From Dyella choica (GTDB lineage Bacteria; Pseudomonadota; Gammaproteobacteria; Xanthomonadales; Rhodanobacteraceae), in NCBI RefSeq assembly GCF_003977665.1, contig NZ_RYYV01000025.1:1-52988 (forward strand): a stretch of DNA of 52,988 nucleotides, given 5' to 3'. Positions 8,663 to 16,983 of the stretch are shown here, piece after piece. The position numbers were made by a program, and so were the translations under genes. Position 1 is the first letter of the stretch. Each line of letters starts with the position of its first letter. Under the pieces are notes generated by a model. The model had not been told where the DNA came from, did not search any database, and saw only the letters and a list, made by a program, of their open reading frames with translations.

Positions 8663-9688
8663 TCAGGATGTTCGAGTCAGCTCTTCCATGGCAGCACGCA
8701 CGTACCCAAACAGGCTTTCGTTCACGCCGCTGCCGCTGCGAAGATCCGGCTCATTGGCGTAGGCTTCGCGAATCCGGGCGTGCGTGGCCGGATCATTGCC
8801 GGCGTAGGCGGTGAACAGCTTCAGCCACTTCCTTGCGAGCTCTAGCACGTGTGGATCATCCGATGGCGTGCCGGCGTCCCTGGCCTTGATGAGTGCGGCA
8901 ATCAACGGCGGCCACTCGTACATGTCGCGGCCGTAGTTCTCACGCATATGCGCCATCTCATCTGGAAGGAGGTAACGATCAAAAATCGCCAGGCGTGCCG
9001 CGAGGGTGGCCTGTTCCACGAAATGTCCAAGCTCTTTGGTGATGCCGCTGAGCTGGCGGGCTTGCGGGACATCCTGTTGCATGGTGTGCAGGCGCATCAG
9101 GAAATCCGGGTTGCCGCCGGTGTCACGGTCGAGCATCTGCATCCATCGAAAGGCGAGCAGGTCCACGTCCGCGTCGCCGGGTTTGGCACCCCGGTCGATG
9201 GCGGTCTGGACGGCGCCCACCAGGGCGCTCCATTCGGATTGCGCATCGGCATCGTGGTAAAGCGGCAGCCGTTTCAATTCCTCGGCCGAAAAGTGGTGCT
9301 CGTACATGGTCATCAGTTCCATGGCGTCTATCCATTGGGATGGATCAAGGGGCTGTCCAGCCGCCAGCGTTTCGCGCGCAGCGCATAGCTGGCGGTGCAG
9401 GCGGCGGTCGCGAGCCATGGTCAGTTCAAGCATGCGGATCTGCTTGTTGATCAGGGTCTGCAGCGACGCCTCAGCGGTGGACAGGGCGGTGCCGATATCG
9501 GCCAGGGACAGGCCCAGCCGGCGAAGCGTGATGATGCGATAGAGCCGCTCCACGTCCTCGTCGGTGTACAGCCGATAACCGGCATCCGAGCGGGCGGAAG
9601 GACGCAGCAGGCCGATTTGGTGGTAGTGGTGCAGCGAGCGCACCGTCAGCCCGGTACGGCGTGCCAGATCACCTACTTTCCATCTCAT
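8663..9688 (-). CDS. MerR-family regulator with TipAS-like effector domain
   Basis: 341 residues. The N-terminal MerR winged helix is clear: MRWKVGDLARRTGLTVRSLH, then HYHQIGLLRPSARSDAGYRLY and LRRLGLSLADI. A helical linker (about 75-110) leads to a C-terminal all-helical domain (about 120-340) beginning MYEHHFSAEELKRLP, as in the TipAS antibiotic-recognition domain. Such regulators bind a drug or other hydrophobic ligand and twist an over-long promoter into an active form. A matching promoter/operator lies just upstream of this gene (9734-9755), so autoregulation is likely. The next gene on the same strand in front of it is a GNAT acetyltransferase. Which drug, if any, is sensed cannot be read from the sequence. 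Confidence 0.9.
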   Translation of the reverse strand: MRWKVGDLARRTGLTVRSLHHYHQIGLLRPSARSDAGYRLYTDEDVERLYRIITLRRLGLSLADIGTALSTAEASLQTLINKQIRMLELTMARDRRLHRQLCAARETLAAGQPLDPSQWIDAMELMTMYEHHFSAEELKRLPLYHDADAQSEWSALVGAVQTAIDRGAKPGDADVDLLAFRWMQMLDRDTGGNPDFLMRLHTMQQDVPQARQLSGITKELGHFVEQATLAARLAIFDRYLLPDEMAHMRENYGRDMYEWPPLIAALIKARDAGTPSDDPHVLELARKWLKLFTAYAGNDPATHARIREAYANEPDLRSGSGVNESLFGYVRAAMEELTRTS

Positions 9689-9733
9689 TGGTACTTCATC
9701 CCCAGGCTTCGCTCGGATAGCGCCATGCTGCGG

Positions 9734-9755
9734 CCTGACGTTGCGTCAGGGTCAA
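9734..9755 (-). promoter_or_regulatory. MerR-type promoter with 17-bp palindromic operator
   Basis: Read on the minus strand, TTGACC (9755-9750) is a good -35 element. It is followed by exactly 19 bases and then CAGCAT as a poor -10. Overlapping the -35 and filling most of the spacer is a perfect 7-3-7 palindrome, CCTGACG-CAA-CGTCAGG (9734-9750). A 19-bp spacer with a centred palindrome is the hallmark of MerR-controlled promoters. It points at the MerR gene itself, about 45 bp downstream. Confidence 0.8.
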
Positions 9756-9774
9756 GGATCACGAAGGATAAGCT

Positions 9775-10230
9775 CTATAGCTTGAGATGCAGAAACTGGT
9801 TGAAGTCGCTCTTTTGATAGTCCGAGAAGGCTTCGCCGTTGGCGAAGCCCCGTCGCCGATAAAGCACAAGCGCAGGCTCGAAGGCGGGGCCGCTGCCGGT
9901 TTCCAGGCTCAAGAGGCGCAGGCCACGCGCTCGCGCCTCTTCGATGATGCGATCCAGCAAGGCTGTCGCCACTGCGCGCCGAAGATAAGCCGGATGGGTG
10001 CGCATGGATTTTATTTCGCCCGAGTTTGCGTCCAGCTGTCTGAGTGCTCCGATGCCGCAGATGTCGTCGCCGTGCCAGGCGCTCCACACCGTTACGTCAG
10101 CTCGAGCCAGGCCGGAAAGATCAAGTGCGAAGACCTGCCCCGGTGGTGAATTCGAATGCATGTCAGCCAGGTGCAAGCGCAACAGGGATTGCGTTGCGGT
10201 GCTGGAAAGATCATCGACGCGAATATCCAT
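9775..10230 (-). CDS. GNAT-family N-acetyltransferase
   Basis: 151 residues with start ATG at 10230 and AGGGA six bases upstream. The acetyl-CoA binding region reads IKSMRTHPAYLRRAVATALL (about 73-92), followed by the helix DRIIEEARARGLRLLSLETG and the C-terminal LYRRRGF. The loop is RRAVAT rather than the usual R/Q-x-x-G-x-G/A. The protein is cytosolic and close in pattern to small uncharacterised acetyltransferases. It begins 21 bp after the end of cysG on the same strand and is probably co-transcribed with it, without an obvious functional link. Confidence 0.87.
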   Translation of the reverse strand: MDIRVDDLSSTATQSLLRLHLADMHSNSPPGQVFALDLSGLARADVTVWSAWHGDDICGIGALRQLDANSGEIKSMRTHPAYLRRAVATALLDRIIEEARARGLRLLSLETGSGPAFEPALVLYRRRGFANGEAFSDYQKSDFNQFLHLKL

Positions 10231-10251
10231 GCAGTTCCCTGATGGCTGTCG

Positions 10252-11640
10252 TCACGCCGACTTGCCAAACCATGCGTGATCGCGCGCCAGCGCCGCCACC
10301 TCGCCAATGATCAGCAGTGCCTGCGGATGAATGGCATGCTCTTTTGCCAGTGCAGGCAATTCGTGCAGCGCACCGTGCAGTACCCGTTGCTGCGGCAGTG
10401 TTCCATTCTCGATGATGGCAAAAGGCGTATCCGGCCGCCGGCCGTGTTGCAGCAGGCGCTGCGTGAATTCCTCCACCCTTGCCACACCCATGTAGATGGC
10501 CAAGGTCTGGTGATCCTGGGCCAGCGCGGGCCAGTCCATCGCCTGCAGCGATTCCTTGTCGTGCCCGGTCAGCAGTTGCACCGAGCGCGCGTGTTCGCGA
10601 TGCGTAAGCGGAATGCCGGCGTAGGCGGCGCAGGCCACGGCAGCGGTGACGCCGGGAACGATTTCGCAAGGAATGCCGCGCTGGCGCAGGAACTCCATCT
10701 CCTCGCCGCCACGCTCGAACACAAACGGGTCACCGCCTTTTAGCCGCACCACGCAGCGCCCGGCTTGGGCATGGTCGAGCAGCAGCTGATGGATCCGTTC
10801 CTGCTGCGTATGCTGCCCGCCGCAGCATTTGCCGACGTCAATGCGTTCGGCATCGCGGCGGGCCAATGCAAGCACGCCTGCGCTGATCAGCGAATCGTGT
10901 ACGATCACGTCGGCCTGATTGAGCGCACGCAGTGCGCGCAGCGTCAGCAGCCCAGGATCGCCGGGGCCGGCGCCGACCAGCAGCACCGAACCTTTTGGCG
11001 AAGCAGGTGCAGGCGCGCTCAACGCCTCCAGCAGCACCTGTTCGGCTTCGTCGGAGCGGGCGTTGCGCAGCAATGCCAACACCGGTCCGTCGTGCAACCA
11101 ATCGTAGAACCCGCGACGCAGCGCCAAGTCCGGCCATCGTCGCGCGATGCGTGCCCGGTGCTTTTGCGCAAGTGTGGTAAGTGGACCCAACGCGTGATCG
11201 AGCTGCGTTTCCAACGTTTCGCGTACACGGCGGGCGATGACGGGGGCTGCGCCGCCAGTGGAAACAGCCAGCATCAGTGGCGCGCGGTCCACTACCGCCG
11301 GCACCTGGAAGCGCGACAGGGCCGGATCATCCACCACATTCGCAAAGATGCGCCGCTCGCTTGCGCATGCTGCAACCTGGGCGTTGAGTTCGCGATCGTC
11401 GGTGGCAGCGATGACCAGCCAGGCGCCATCCAGCCATGCCGGCCGGAAAGTGCCGGCAAGGAATTCGACTTCGCCCTGTTCAACCTGTTGCACCAGGGCG
11501 GGCGTGAGCGCAGGCGCGCCGACGCGCACTCTCGCGCCGGCTGCAAGCAACGCAGCAATCTTGCGCTCCGCGACGTGGCCGCCGCCAACCACCAGTACGG
11601 GTAGGCCACTCAGATCGGCAAACAGTGGATAGAGCCCCAT
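10252..11640 (-). CDS. cysG: Siroheme synthase (uroporphyrinogen methyltransferase / precorrin-2 dehydrogenase / ferrochelatase)
   Basis: 462 residues from the ATG at 11640, which is preceded by GGAA at a good distance; a GTG five codons further up is the alternative. The N-terminal half holds the NAD site [13 protein letters not shown] and [15 protein letters not shown] with the Asp pair of the dehydrogenase/chelatase. A linker of about 60 residues follows. The C-terminal half (about 218-455) is the SAM methyltransferase with [31 protein letters not shown] and [20 protein letters not shown]. The enzyme turns uroporphyrinogen III into siroheme, the cofactor of sulfite and nitrite reductases. 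Those reductase genes are not in this window. The GNAT gene follows closely. Confidence 0.96.
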   Translation of the reverse strand: MGLYPLFADLSGLPVLVVGGGHVAERKIAALLAAGARVRVGAPALTPALVQQVEQGEVEFLAGTFRPAWLDGAWLVIAATDDRELNAQVAACASERRIFANVVDDPALSRFQVPAVVDRAPLMLAVSTGGAAPVIARRVRETLETQLDHALGPLTTLAQKHRARIARRWPDLALRRGFYDWLHDGPVLALLRNARSDEAEQVLLEALSAPAPASPKGSVLLVGAGPGDPGLLTLRALRALNQADVIVHDSLISAGVLALARRDAERIDVGKCCGGQHTQQERIHQLLLDHAQAGRCVVRLKGGDPFVFERGGEEMEFLRQRGIPCEIVPGVTAAVACAAYAGIPLTHREHARSVQLLTGHDKESLQAMDWPALAQDHQTLAIYMGVARVEEFTQRLLQHGRRPDTPFAIIENGTLPQQRVLHGALHELPALAKEHAIHPQALLIIGEVAALARDHAWFGKSA

Positions 11641-11721
11641 GATGCTTTCCGTCACGCAAACTTAGGTGGCTAGATTAATGCGAAAGCCTGCGTGTGCTTG
11701 CGACGATAAGGAATAAAGCGG

Positions 11722-11792
11722 GCGTAGGCGGGGATGGCAATCCCGGCACCGGGATGCTGCCTGGAAGCTGGGATTGTCATCCCAGCCTACGC
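11722..11792. repeat. REP-like pair (family A), copy 1
   Basis: Two inverted arms lie at about 11722-11747 and 11767-11792. Each contains a GGGAT-N-ATCCC type hairpin with an outer GTAGGC (GTAGGCGGGGATGGCAATCC on the left, its relative inverted on the right). They lie between cysG and the RidA-like gene. Five further copies or half-copies are in the window. Confidence 0.85.
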
Positions 11793-11823
11793 GTTCTCCA
11801 GGGGCAGCGGGCGAGAAGGAAAC

Positions 11824-12312
11824 TCAGGGTCGCACCGCGATCACCTCGATCTCCACCCGAAACCCCGGATTCGCCAGCCCCGCTACTTGAAAGGCCGAAC
11901 GCACCGGCAGCTTGGGCTGCTCCTTGGTGCCGAAGAACTGGGTGTAGCCGGCCATGAAGCCGGCAAAATCCATGCGCCCGCCGTGTGCCTCGTCGCCCAC
12001 CAGGAACACCTGCATCTTCACGACATCGCCCAGTCCCAAGTGCATGCCCTGCAATTGTTTCTGGATGGCGGTGAGCGCGCCGATGGTCTGGGTCTTGGTA
12101 TCGCCGTAGGCCGCTACGGAATCCTTCGACGCCTTGGGATCCACTACCGGCGGCACCGTGCCGCTGAGGAAGACGATCGACTTGCCGGCGGGTATTTCCA
12201 CTGCTGCGGAGATGGGGAAATTGCTGTTCGGCAGTTTGTAGCGGGTCACGTCCTGCGCGTGGGCGAAGGCGGGTGCCGCGAGCAGCAATGCAATCAGGGC
12301 CATCTTCTGCAT
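11824..12312 (-). CDS. Exported RidA (YjgF/YER057c/UK114) family protein
   Basis: 162 residues from the ATG at 12312, with a strong GGAGGA seven bases upstream. MQKMALIALLLAAPAFAHA is a signal peptide, followed by the compact Rid fold: VFLSGTVPP, the helix TQTIGALTAIQKQL, VVKMQVFLVGD and LPVRSAFQVAGLANPGFRVEIEVIAV. The arginine that binds the substrate carboxylate in RidA corresponds to Arg138 in PVRSAFQV, and the catalytic glutamate to Glu154 in VEIEV; both are kept. Classical RidA hydrolyses reactive enamines/imines in the cytosol. This copy should work in the periplasm, where its substrate is unknown. The gene is flanked by a REP pair and a MocR regulator. Confidence 0.9.
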   Translation of the reverse strand: MQKMALIALLLAAPAFAHAQDVTRYKLPNSNFPISAAVEIPAGKSIVFLSGTVPPVVDPKASKDSVAAYGDTKTQTIGALTAIQKQLQGMHLGLGDVVKMQVFLVGDEAHGGRMDFAGFMAGYTQFFGTKEQPKLPVRSAFQVAGLANPGFRVEIEVIAVRP

Positions 12313-12412
12313 GGTGATTCCTCCGGTGGGTGAGTGCATGAACGTATCCCATCTTCCCTCCGCGGAGAACGTCCACTTTTTCCCGAAAAGCAACGAGGAC
12401 AGGTCCACCGCG

Positions 12413-13810
12413 CTATGCGCGATCCGCCAGTTGCCCCAGTCGACGCAACGCGCGATCAAGCGCTACGCTCCAGGGCAGGCCGCAGCTTAAGCGCAAGCAG
12501 TCGGCATACTCGCCACGGCTGGAAAACAGCATGCCTGGCGAAGTGCCGATGCCTTCGCGTAATGCCTCATCGAACAGCGTCTTTGCATTCATTCCGGGCA
12601 ATTGCAGCCACAACGACAACCCGCCCTGCGGCGTGCATGCACGCGTGGATGAAGGCCAGTGCCGCGCAATCGCCTCGTGCATGCGTTGCGCATTGTCGGC
12701 CAAGGCCCGGCACAGCTGGCGCAGATGGCGTTGCAGATCGTGGCGCTCGAGGTAGTCGGCCAGGGCCAATTGCGGCAGGCTGGCGCTGCCGACAGTGGAG
12801 AAGTATTTGGTGCGCAACAGCGCATCGGTCCAGTCGCCGCCGACCAGCCAGCCAACCCGCAACCCGGCGGCCAGGATCTTGGAATAGGAGCCGCAGGTGA
12901 TTACGCCGCCGTGCCGATCCCAGCGCCGCAGCGGTGCTGGGCGTTGCCCGGACCAGGCCAGTTCGCCGTAGATGTCGTCTTCGATGACGATCGTCTTGTG
13001 GCGCGCGCAACTCTTCAGCAGCGCTTGCTTGGCTTCGTCATCGGTGACGCTGCCGAGCGGGTTGTTGAAGTTGGGTACCAGCACGGCTGCGCGCACCTGG
13101 TGCTGCCGCAGCAGCAGTTCCAACCGTTCCACATCGATGCCGCGATCGGGCAGGTTCGGCACTTCCAGTACCTTCAGCTTCAAGGCGGCAACGGCTTGCA
13201 GAATGCCGTGATAAGTCGGCGATTCCACCAGCACTACGTCGCCCGGCTGGGTGAGGGTGCGCAACGACAGGCTGATCGCTTCCATCGCGCCGGCGGTGAT
13301 GATGATTTCATCGGCTGAAACCGTGACCCCCACTTGGGCATAGCGTTGCGCGATCAGCCTGCGTAAGGAGAGATGGCCTTGCGGCGGCGCGTAATCCAGC
13401 GCGGCGCTAGGCATGCGGCGCAGGCAGCGGGACAGCGAAGCGGTCAGGGCCGATTGCGGAAGCAGGGTGAGCGATGGCGTGGCGCTGTGCAGTGGCAACA
13501 GATCGCTACGCGCGAGCATGTCCAGTACATCCTGCAGCATTGGGTTGCTGACCGTGCCCGGTGTGCGCCTGCGTGATGGTAGTGTTGCCGGCAAGGGTGG
13601 GCTGGCTGCTCGTACGAAATAGCCCGAACGTGGCCGTGCCTGGGCCAGGCCTTCGCGTTCCAGTTGCAGGCAGGCTTGCACGGCGGTGGCGATGCTCACG
13701 CCGTGGCTGTGCGCCAGTTGCCGGATGGAGGGCAGGCGCTCGCCGGCACGCAGGCTGCCTTGGGCGATCTGGGCACGCAGTTGGCTGGCGAGGTGCTGGT
13801 AAAGCAGCAT
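12413..13810 (-). CDS. MocR-type regulator (GntR winged helix fused to PLP aminotransferase-like domain)
   Basis: 465 residues from the ATG at 13810; a TTG four codons upstream is the alternative. Residues 1-70 are a GntR winged helix (QGSLRAGERLPSIRQLAHSH, then GVSIATAVQACLQLEREGL, SGYFV). After a linker the rest is a fold-type I aminotransferase domain with YAPPQGHLSLRRLIAQRY, ITAGAMEAISL, ESPTYHG, PNFNNPLG, IEDDIYGEL and the PLP lysine (Lys311) in CGSYSKILAAGLRVGW. These proteins use PLP or an amino acid as signal. The gene is divergent from an EamA transporter with 218 bp between; MocR regulators often control such a neighbour. A candidate site, ACTGTACTGGTC, lies at about 13824-13835, just upstream of the start. 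Confidence 0.93.
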   Translation of the reverse strand: MLLYQHLASQLRAQIAQGSLRAGERLPSIRQLAHSHGVSIATAVQACLQLEREGLAQARPRSGYFVRAASPPLPATLPSRRRTPGTVSNPMLQDVLDMLARSDLLPLHSATPSLTLLPQSALTASLSRCLRRMPSAALDYAPPQGHLSLRRLIAQRYAQVGVTVSADEIIITAGAMEAISLSLRTLTQPGDVVLVESPTYHGILQAVAALKLKVLEVPNLPDRGIDVERLELLLRQHQVRAAVLVPNFNNPLGSVTDDEAKQALLKSCARHKTIVIEDDIYGELAWSGQRPAPLRRWDRHGGVITCGSYSKILAAGLRVGWLVGGDWTDALLRTKYFSTVGSASLPQLALADYLERHDLQRHLRQLCRALADNAQRMHEAIARHWPSSTRACTPQGGLSLWLQLPGMNAKTLFDEALREGIGTSPGMLFSSRGEYADCLRLSCGLPWSVALDRALRRLGQLADRA

Positions 13811-13954
13811 GGCTATGCTCAAACTGTACTGGTCAAAATGGATCTTATCTGAGTCTGTGCTGGCCGAGCAGCTTAGTCTACGTTAGCGGCGCACGTTAGG
13901 GTGCAAACCCGAATGGCGCCTACTCAACGTACATCTCGATGCTAGCCATGACAC

Positions 13955-13987
13955 GCCCCCTCCCCTACTACACGTAGGGGAGGGGGC
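13955..13987. repeat. C-rich palindromic repeat (family C), copy 1
   Basis: A 14-bp perfect stem, GCCCCCTCCCCTAC and its complement, around the loop TACAC, lies in the MocR-EamA divergent region. A closely related hairpin recurs at 42198-42223. It may only be an intergenic repeat, but a position between two promoters means it could affect transcription. Confidence 0.75.
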
Positions 13988-14028
13988 AGATCACGGCGGC
14001 TTCGAGCCAACCTATACGGCACAGACCC

Positions 14029-14928
14029 ATGCTCGAACAAAACCATCGCTCGGCACTGAGCCAACTCTTCCTTGCCGAAATCCTGATCGGTTCGGTCGGC
14101 GTCTTCGTCCATGAAAGCGGCCAGGACGCAGTCACCGCGGTGTTCTATCGTTGCCTGTTCGGCGGACTATTTTTGCTTGCCTGGGGGCTAGTGCGCGGCC
14201 ACTTGCGCGGCTTGCTGCAGGATCGGGTGCTGATCCGCGGCGCCATCCTTAGCGGCATTTTGCTGGTGCTGAACTGGGTATGCCTGTTTGCCGGCATGGC
14301 GCGCTCGTCGATCGGCGTGGCGACGATGGTGTATCACTTCTTTCCGTTCGTGATGCTGATCCTCGCGGCGCTGGTGCAAGGGGAGCGCACCCGGCCGGTG
14401 GATCTGATGTGGACTTTGCTTGGCTTTGCCGGCGTGGCCTGTTCGGCTGATCCGGCGAGAATGTGGCACAGCGCCGACTCCTCCTATCTGATCGGCATCG
14501 GCCTTACCTTCCTGGCGGCGTTGTTGTGCGGGGCATCGCTGCTGATGTCGCGCAAAGTCGGCAAGCAGCGGCCGTTTGCGCTGGTAATGATCCAGTGCTG
14601 GGTAGGTGTCCTGATGCTGGGATGGTTTTCCAGCGCGGCCGCACTGCATGGAGGGACGCATTGGCTGTGGCTGCTGGGATTGGGCGTGATTCACAGCGGT
14701 ATCGTGTACGTGCTGTTCTACTCGTCGTATCCGCGTCTGCCGGTGGTGACGATCGCGGTGATGGCGTTCGTGTATCCGCTGGTGACGCTGCTGCTCGATT
14801 ACCTGCTGTACGGCCATCGATTGGTCCCGGTGCAGATGATCGGCTTGGGTCTGATCGTACTCGGCACGCTGGGCGTCAATTTGAAATGGACGCCCGGGTT
14901 TTCGCGGGAAAGCAGGGCCAGCGCGTAG
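14029..14928 (+). CDS. EamA/DMT-family transporter
   Basis: 299 residues. About ten hydrophobic segments are visible, in two repeated EamA halves (first half about 10-145, second about 155-290), with typical helix sequences such as FYRCLFGGLFLLAWGLV, GVATMVYHFFPFVMLILAAL and VVTIAVMAFVYPLVTLLLDY. Members export or import amino acids, purines and similar metabolites across the inner membrane. It is divergent from the MocR gene, which probably controls it. The stop codon TAG lies inside the left arm of a REP repeat, so the last codons (ASA) derive from or abut the repeat. Confidence 0.92.
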   Translation: MLEQNHRSALSQLFLAEILIGSVGVFVHESGQDAVTAVFYRCLFGGLFLLAWGLVRGHLRGLLQDRVLIRGAILSGILLVLNWVCLFAGMARSSIGVATMVYHFFPFVMLILAALVQGERTRPVDLMWTLLGFAGVACSADPARMWHSADSSYLIGIGLTFLAALLCGASLLMSRKVGKQRPFALVMIQCWVGVLMLGWFSSAAALHGGTHWLWLLGLGVIHSGIVYVLFYSSYPRLPVVTIAVMAFVYPLVTLLLDYLLYGHRLVPVQMIGLGLIVLGTLGVNLKWTPGFSRESRASA

Positions 14929-14992
14929 GCTGGGATGCTAATCCCAGCTTCCAGGTTGACTGAAGATGCTGGGATTGCCATCCCAGCCTACG
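14923..14992. repeat. REP-like pair (family A), copy 2
   Basis: The left arm at 14923-14948 starts GCGTAGGCTGGGATGC and the inverted right arm is at 14968-14992. The TAG inside the left arm is the stop codon of the EamA transporter. The pair probably forms one long or two short stem-loops after the gene. Confidence 0.88.
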
Positions 14993-15032
14993 TCCCGTGG
15001 TACGCGCGACGAACGAACAGACGTCCGGATGG

Positions 15033-15248
15033 CTATTGCGCCTGTTGCTCGATCTGCTTTTCCTGCTCGGCGGCATGCTTGTCGACCAGCTTCTGCACGT
15101 CCTTGGCGCGCTGTTCGTCCTGCTTCATTCCATCCCAGGGGGCGCTGGCCTGGGTGGCGGCGGACTGGGGTTCGGCTCGGGGAGTCGGCGGTTTGTTGCT
15201 GCAGGCCCCAAGGGCCAGCAGGCAGAGCAGGGCGGTAGCGATTCTCAT
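15033..15248 (-). CDS. Small lipoprotein with charged C-terminal helix
   Basis: 71 residues from the ATG at 15248, preceded by GAGG eight bases upstream. MRIATALLCLLALGACSNK is a lipoprotein signal with lipobox LGAC. A proline-rich linker follows, then a lysine/glutamate/glutamine-rich helix (KQDEQRAKDVQKLVDKHAAE) that may form a coiled coil. I do not recognise a named family. It is divergent from the SDR gene 83 bp away and follows a REP pair. A structural or envelope role is likely but unproven. Confidence 0.75.
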   Translation of the reverse strand: MRIATALLCLLALGACSNKPPTPRAEPQSAATQASAPWDGMKQDEQRAKDVQKLVDKHAAEQEKQIEQQAQ

Positions 15249-15331
15249 GACACGACCTCGATGGGCATGCGTCAAGTGTCCCGCCGGCCGGCGCTTCGGA
15301 CAAGCCATGACGTTAAGGTAAGCTGCGCCCC

Positions 15332-16114
15332 ATGAACAGCCGTATCGACGCCTGGCAGCTACAAGATCACACCGCACTCATCACCGGCGCCAGCAAGGGC
15401 ATTGGCTACGCGGCTGCGCGCGAGCTGGCGGGGCTGGGGGCCGACCTTTTGCTGGTGGCGCGCGATGACGATTACCTGGAACAGGTGCGCGTAGAGCTAA
15501 GCGACGATTACCCCGGCATTGAGGTGCTGGCGTTCGCCGCCGATGTGAGCGTGGCGGAAGATCGCTTGGCCGTGTTCGACTGGGTGGCAGACCTGGAGTC
15601 GCCTGTGTCACTGCTGGTCAACAACGCTGGCGGCAATAGCCCAGGGGCTACGCTGGATTACGCAGAAGCCGAATATCGCGCGATTTTCGAGCAGAACCTG
15701 TTTTCCGCGTATGAGATGTGCCGGCTGGCCCATCCGCATCTCATCCAGCACGCGCATGCGGCGATCGTGAACGTGGGCTCGGTCTCCGGCATTACGCATG
15801 TGCGTACCGGTTCACCTTACGGCATGAGCAAGGCGGCCTTGCACCAGCTCACACGCAATCTCGCGGCCGAGTGGGCCATCGATGGCATTCGCGTCAACGC
15901 GGTGGCGCCCTGGTACATCCGCACCCAGCGCTCCGAGCCGGCGCTGGCCGATGCTGATTACCTCGATGAGGTGCTGGACCGTACACCGCTCAGGCGCATC
16001 GGCGAGCCGGAGGAAGTGGCCGCGGCCATCGCCTTCCTGTGCTTGCCGGCGGCCAGCTATATCACCGGCCAGGTGCTGGCGGTGGATGGCGGCTTTCTCA
16101 ATTACGGCTACTGA
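15332..16114 (+). CDS. Short-chain dehydrogenase/reductase (SDR)
   Basis: 260 residues. The classical SDR pattern is complete: TGASKGIG (18-25) for the dinucleotide, NNAGG (97-101), and the catalytic Ser150, Tyr163 and Lys167 (NVGSVSG, then SPYGMSK). The C-terminal GEPEEVAAAIAFLC and YITGQVLAVDGGF are also typical. The overall pattern is closest to tropinone-reductase-like and 3-oxoacyl-ACP-reductase-like SDRs. The Arg after the second strand (VARDDD) suggests NADPH, by family rule. The substrate is not known. It is a single gene, followed by a REP pair. Confidence 0.93.
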   Translation: MNSRIDAWQLQDHTALITGASKGIGYAAARELAGLGADLLLVARDDDYLEQVRVELSDDYPGIEVLAFAADVSVAEDRLAVFDWVADLESPVSLLVNNAGGNSPGATLDYAEAEYRAIFEQNLFSAYEMCRLAHPHLIQHAHAAIVNVGSVSGITHVRTGSPYGMSKAALHQLTRNLAAEWAIDGIRVNAVAPWYIRTQRSEPALADADYLDEVLDRTPLRRIGEPEEVAAAIAFLCLPAASYITGQVLAVDGGFLNYGY

Positions 16115-16136
16115 ACGTCAGTTTTCCGTGCAGCAC

Positions 16137-16212
16137 GTAGGCTGGGTTGCAGAACCCAGCATGGCCATGCATGCAGCCCGAGCGATGCCGGGATTGCCAT
16201 CCCAGCCCATGC
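16137..16212. repeat. REP-like pair (family A), copy 3
   Basis: The left arm GTAGGCTGGGTTGCAGAACC (16137-16156, continuing to 16160) is a diverged form, and the inverted right arm is at 16187-16212. The pair is downstream of the SDR gene. Confidence 0.8.
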
Positions 16213-16314
16213 ACTTTATCCACACTGACTGGGGAAAGCCTGGTAGTAAGCCTGTGGACAAGTCTTCACAAAGCTTTCACGCCAACCCTTTGCATGACAT
16301 TGCGCAAAATTTGC

Positions 16315-16941
16315 TCAGCAGTGGCTGAGTTCGGCGAGCAGTGCCTGTTCGCGCTGGAGCAGGGGCGGCTGGTCGCTCTTGAAGGCGCGTGAGAGCTTGC
16401 GTTCGTTCTCGTCGTATTGGTCACGCAGCGTCGAGCAGGTGTCTTGCGGCGTCATCGGCGCGCATTGGTCCTGCACCAGCACGTACTGGCTGGAGACCAT
16501 GGCGGCGTTGGGCTTTACGCCGGGTGTAATGTGCCCAAGCGGGGTTGGCAGCATGCCGGTCATCGCCAGCGGCGCGTAATAGGGCTGCGGATCGCCGTTG
16601 CTACTCAGATAGGTGGTCTGGTCTGTCGCGCGCGCGCAGCGGTACATCGCCGATGGCGGCGTGCGCGGCACCGGCGCAGGCAAAGGTGCGGCAGGTGTGC
16701 TTGCCGCAGGAGGCGGGGACTTGGCTGGTTCCGGCAACGGTGCGGAGCGGGGGCTGCTATCGTCCAGCTGCAGGGTCTGTTGTTGTTGACCGCGCAGACA
16801 AGGGGTTCCCTGATAGACCAGTTCCCCTTGCGGCGTACGGCACTTGTACACGGTGACACTATCCGCACGCACTTGCGCGAACGGCTGAAGCGCGATCGAC
16901 AGCGCGGTGGCTAAGATCACAAGGGCGCCTACGCGATTCAT
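16315..16941 (-). CDS. Exported DUF4124-domain protein
   Basis: 208 residues. A signal peptide (about 1-26, ending QVRAD) is followed by VTVYKCRTPQGELVYQGTPC (29-48), the usual DUF4124 motif with its cysteine pair. Next come a proline/alanine-rich linker (about 65-100) and a second cysteine-bearing part (YRCARATDQTTYLSSNGD, then DTCSTLRDQYDENERK). The function of DUF4124 proteins is unknown; they are periplasmic or envelope-associated. The gene starts 42 bp after the end of the DegV gene on the same strand and may be co-transcribed with it. Confidence 0.85.
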   Translation of the reverse strand: MNRVGALVILATALSIALQPFAQVRADSVTVYKCRTPQGELVYQGTPCLRGQQQQTLQLDDSSPRSAPLPEPAKSPPPAASTPAAPLPAPVPRTPPSAMYRCARATDQTTYLSSNGDPQPYYAPLAMTGMLPTPLGHITPGVKPNAAMVSSQYVLVQDQCAPMTPQDTCSTLRDQYDENERKLSRAFKSDQPPLLQREQALLAELSHC

Positions 16942-16983
16942 GCCCTCGATTCTACGCCCGCACCGTTGCCAAGCCGCGCCGGA

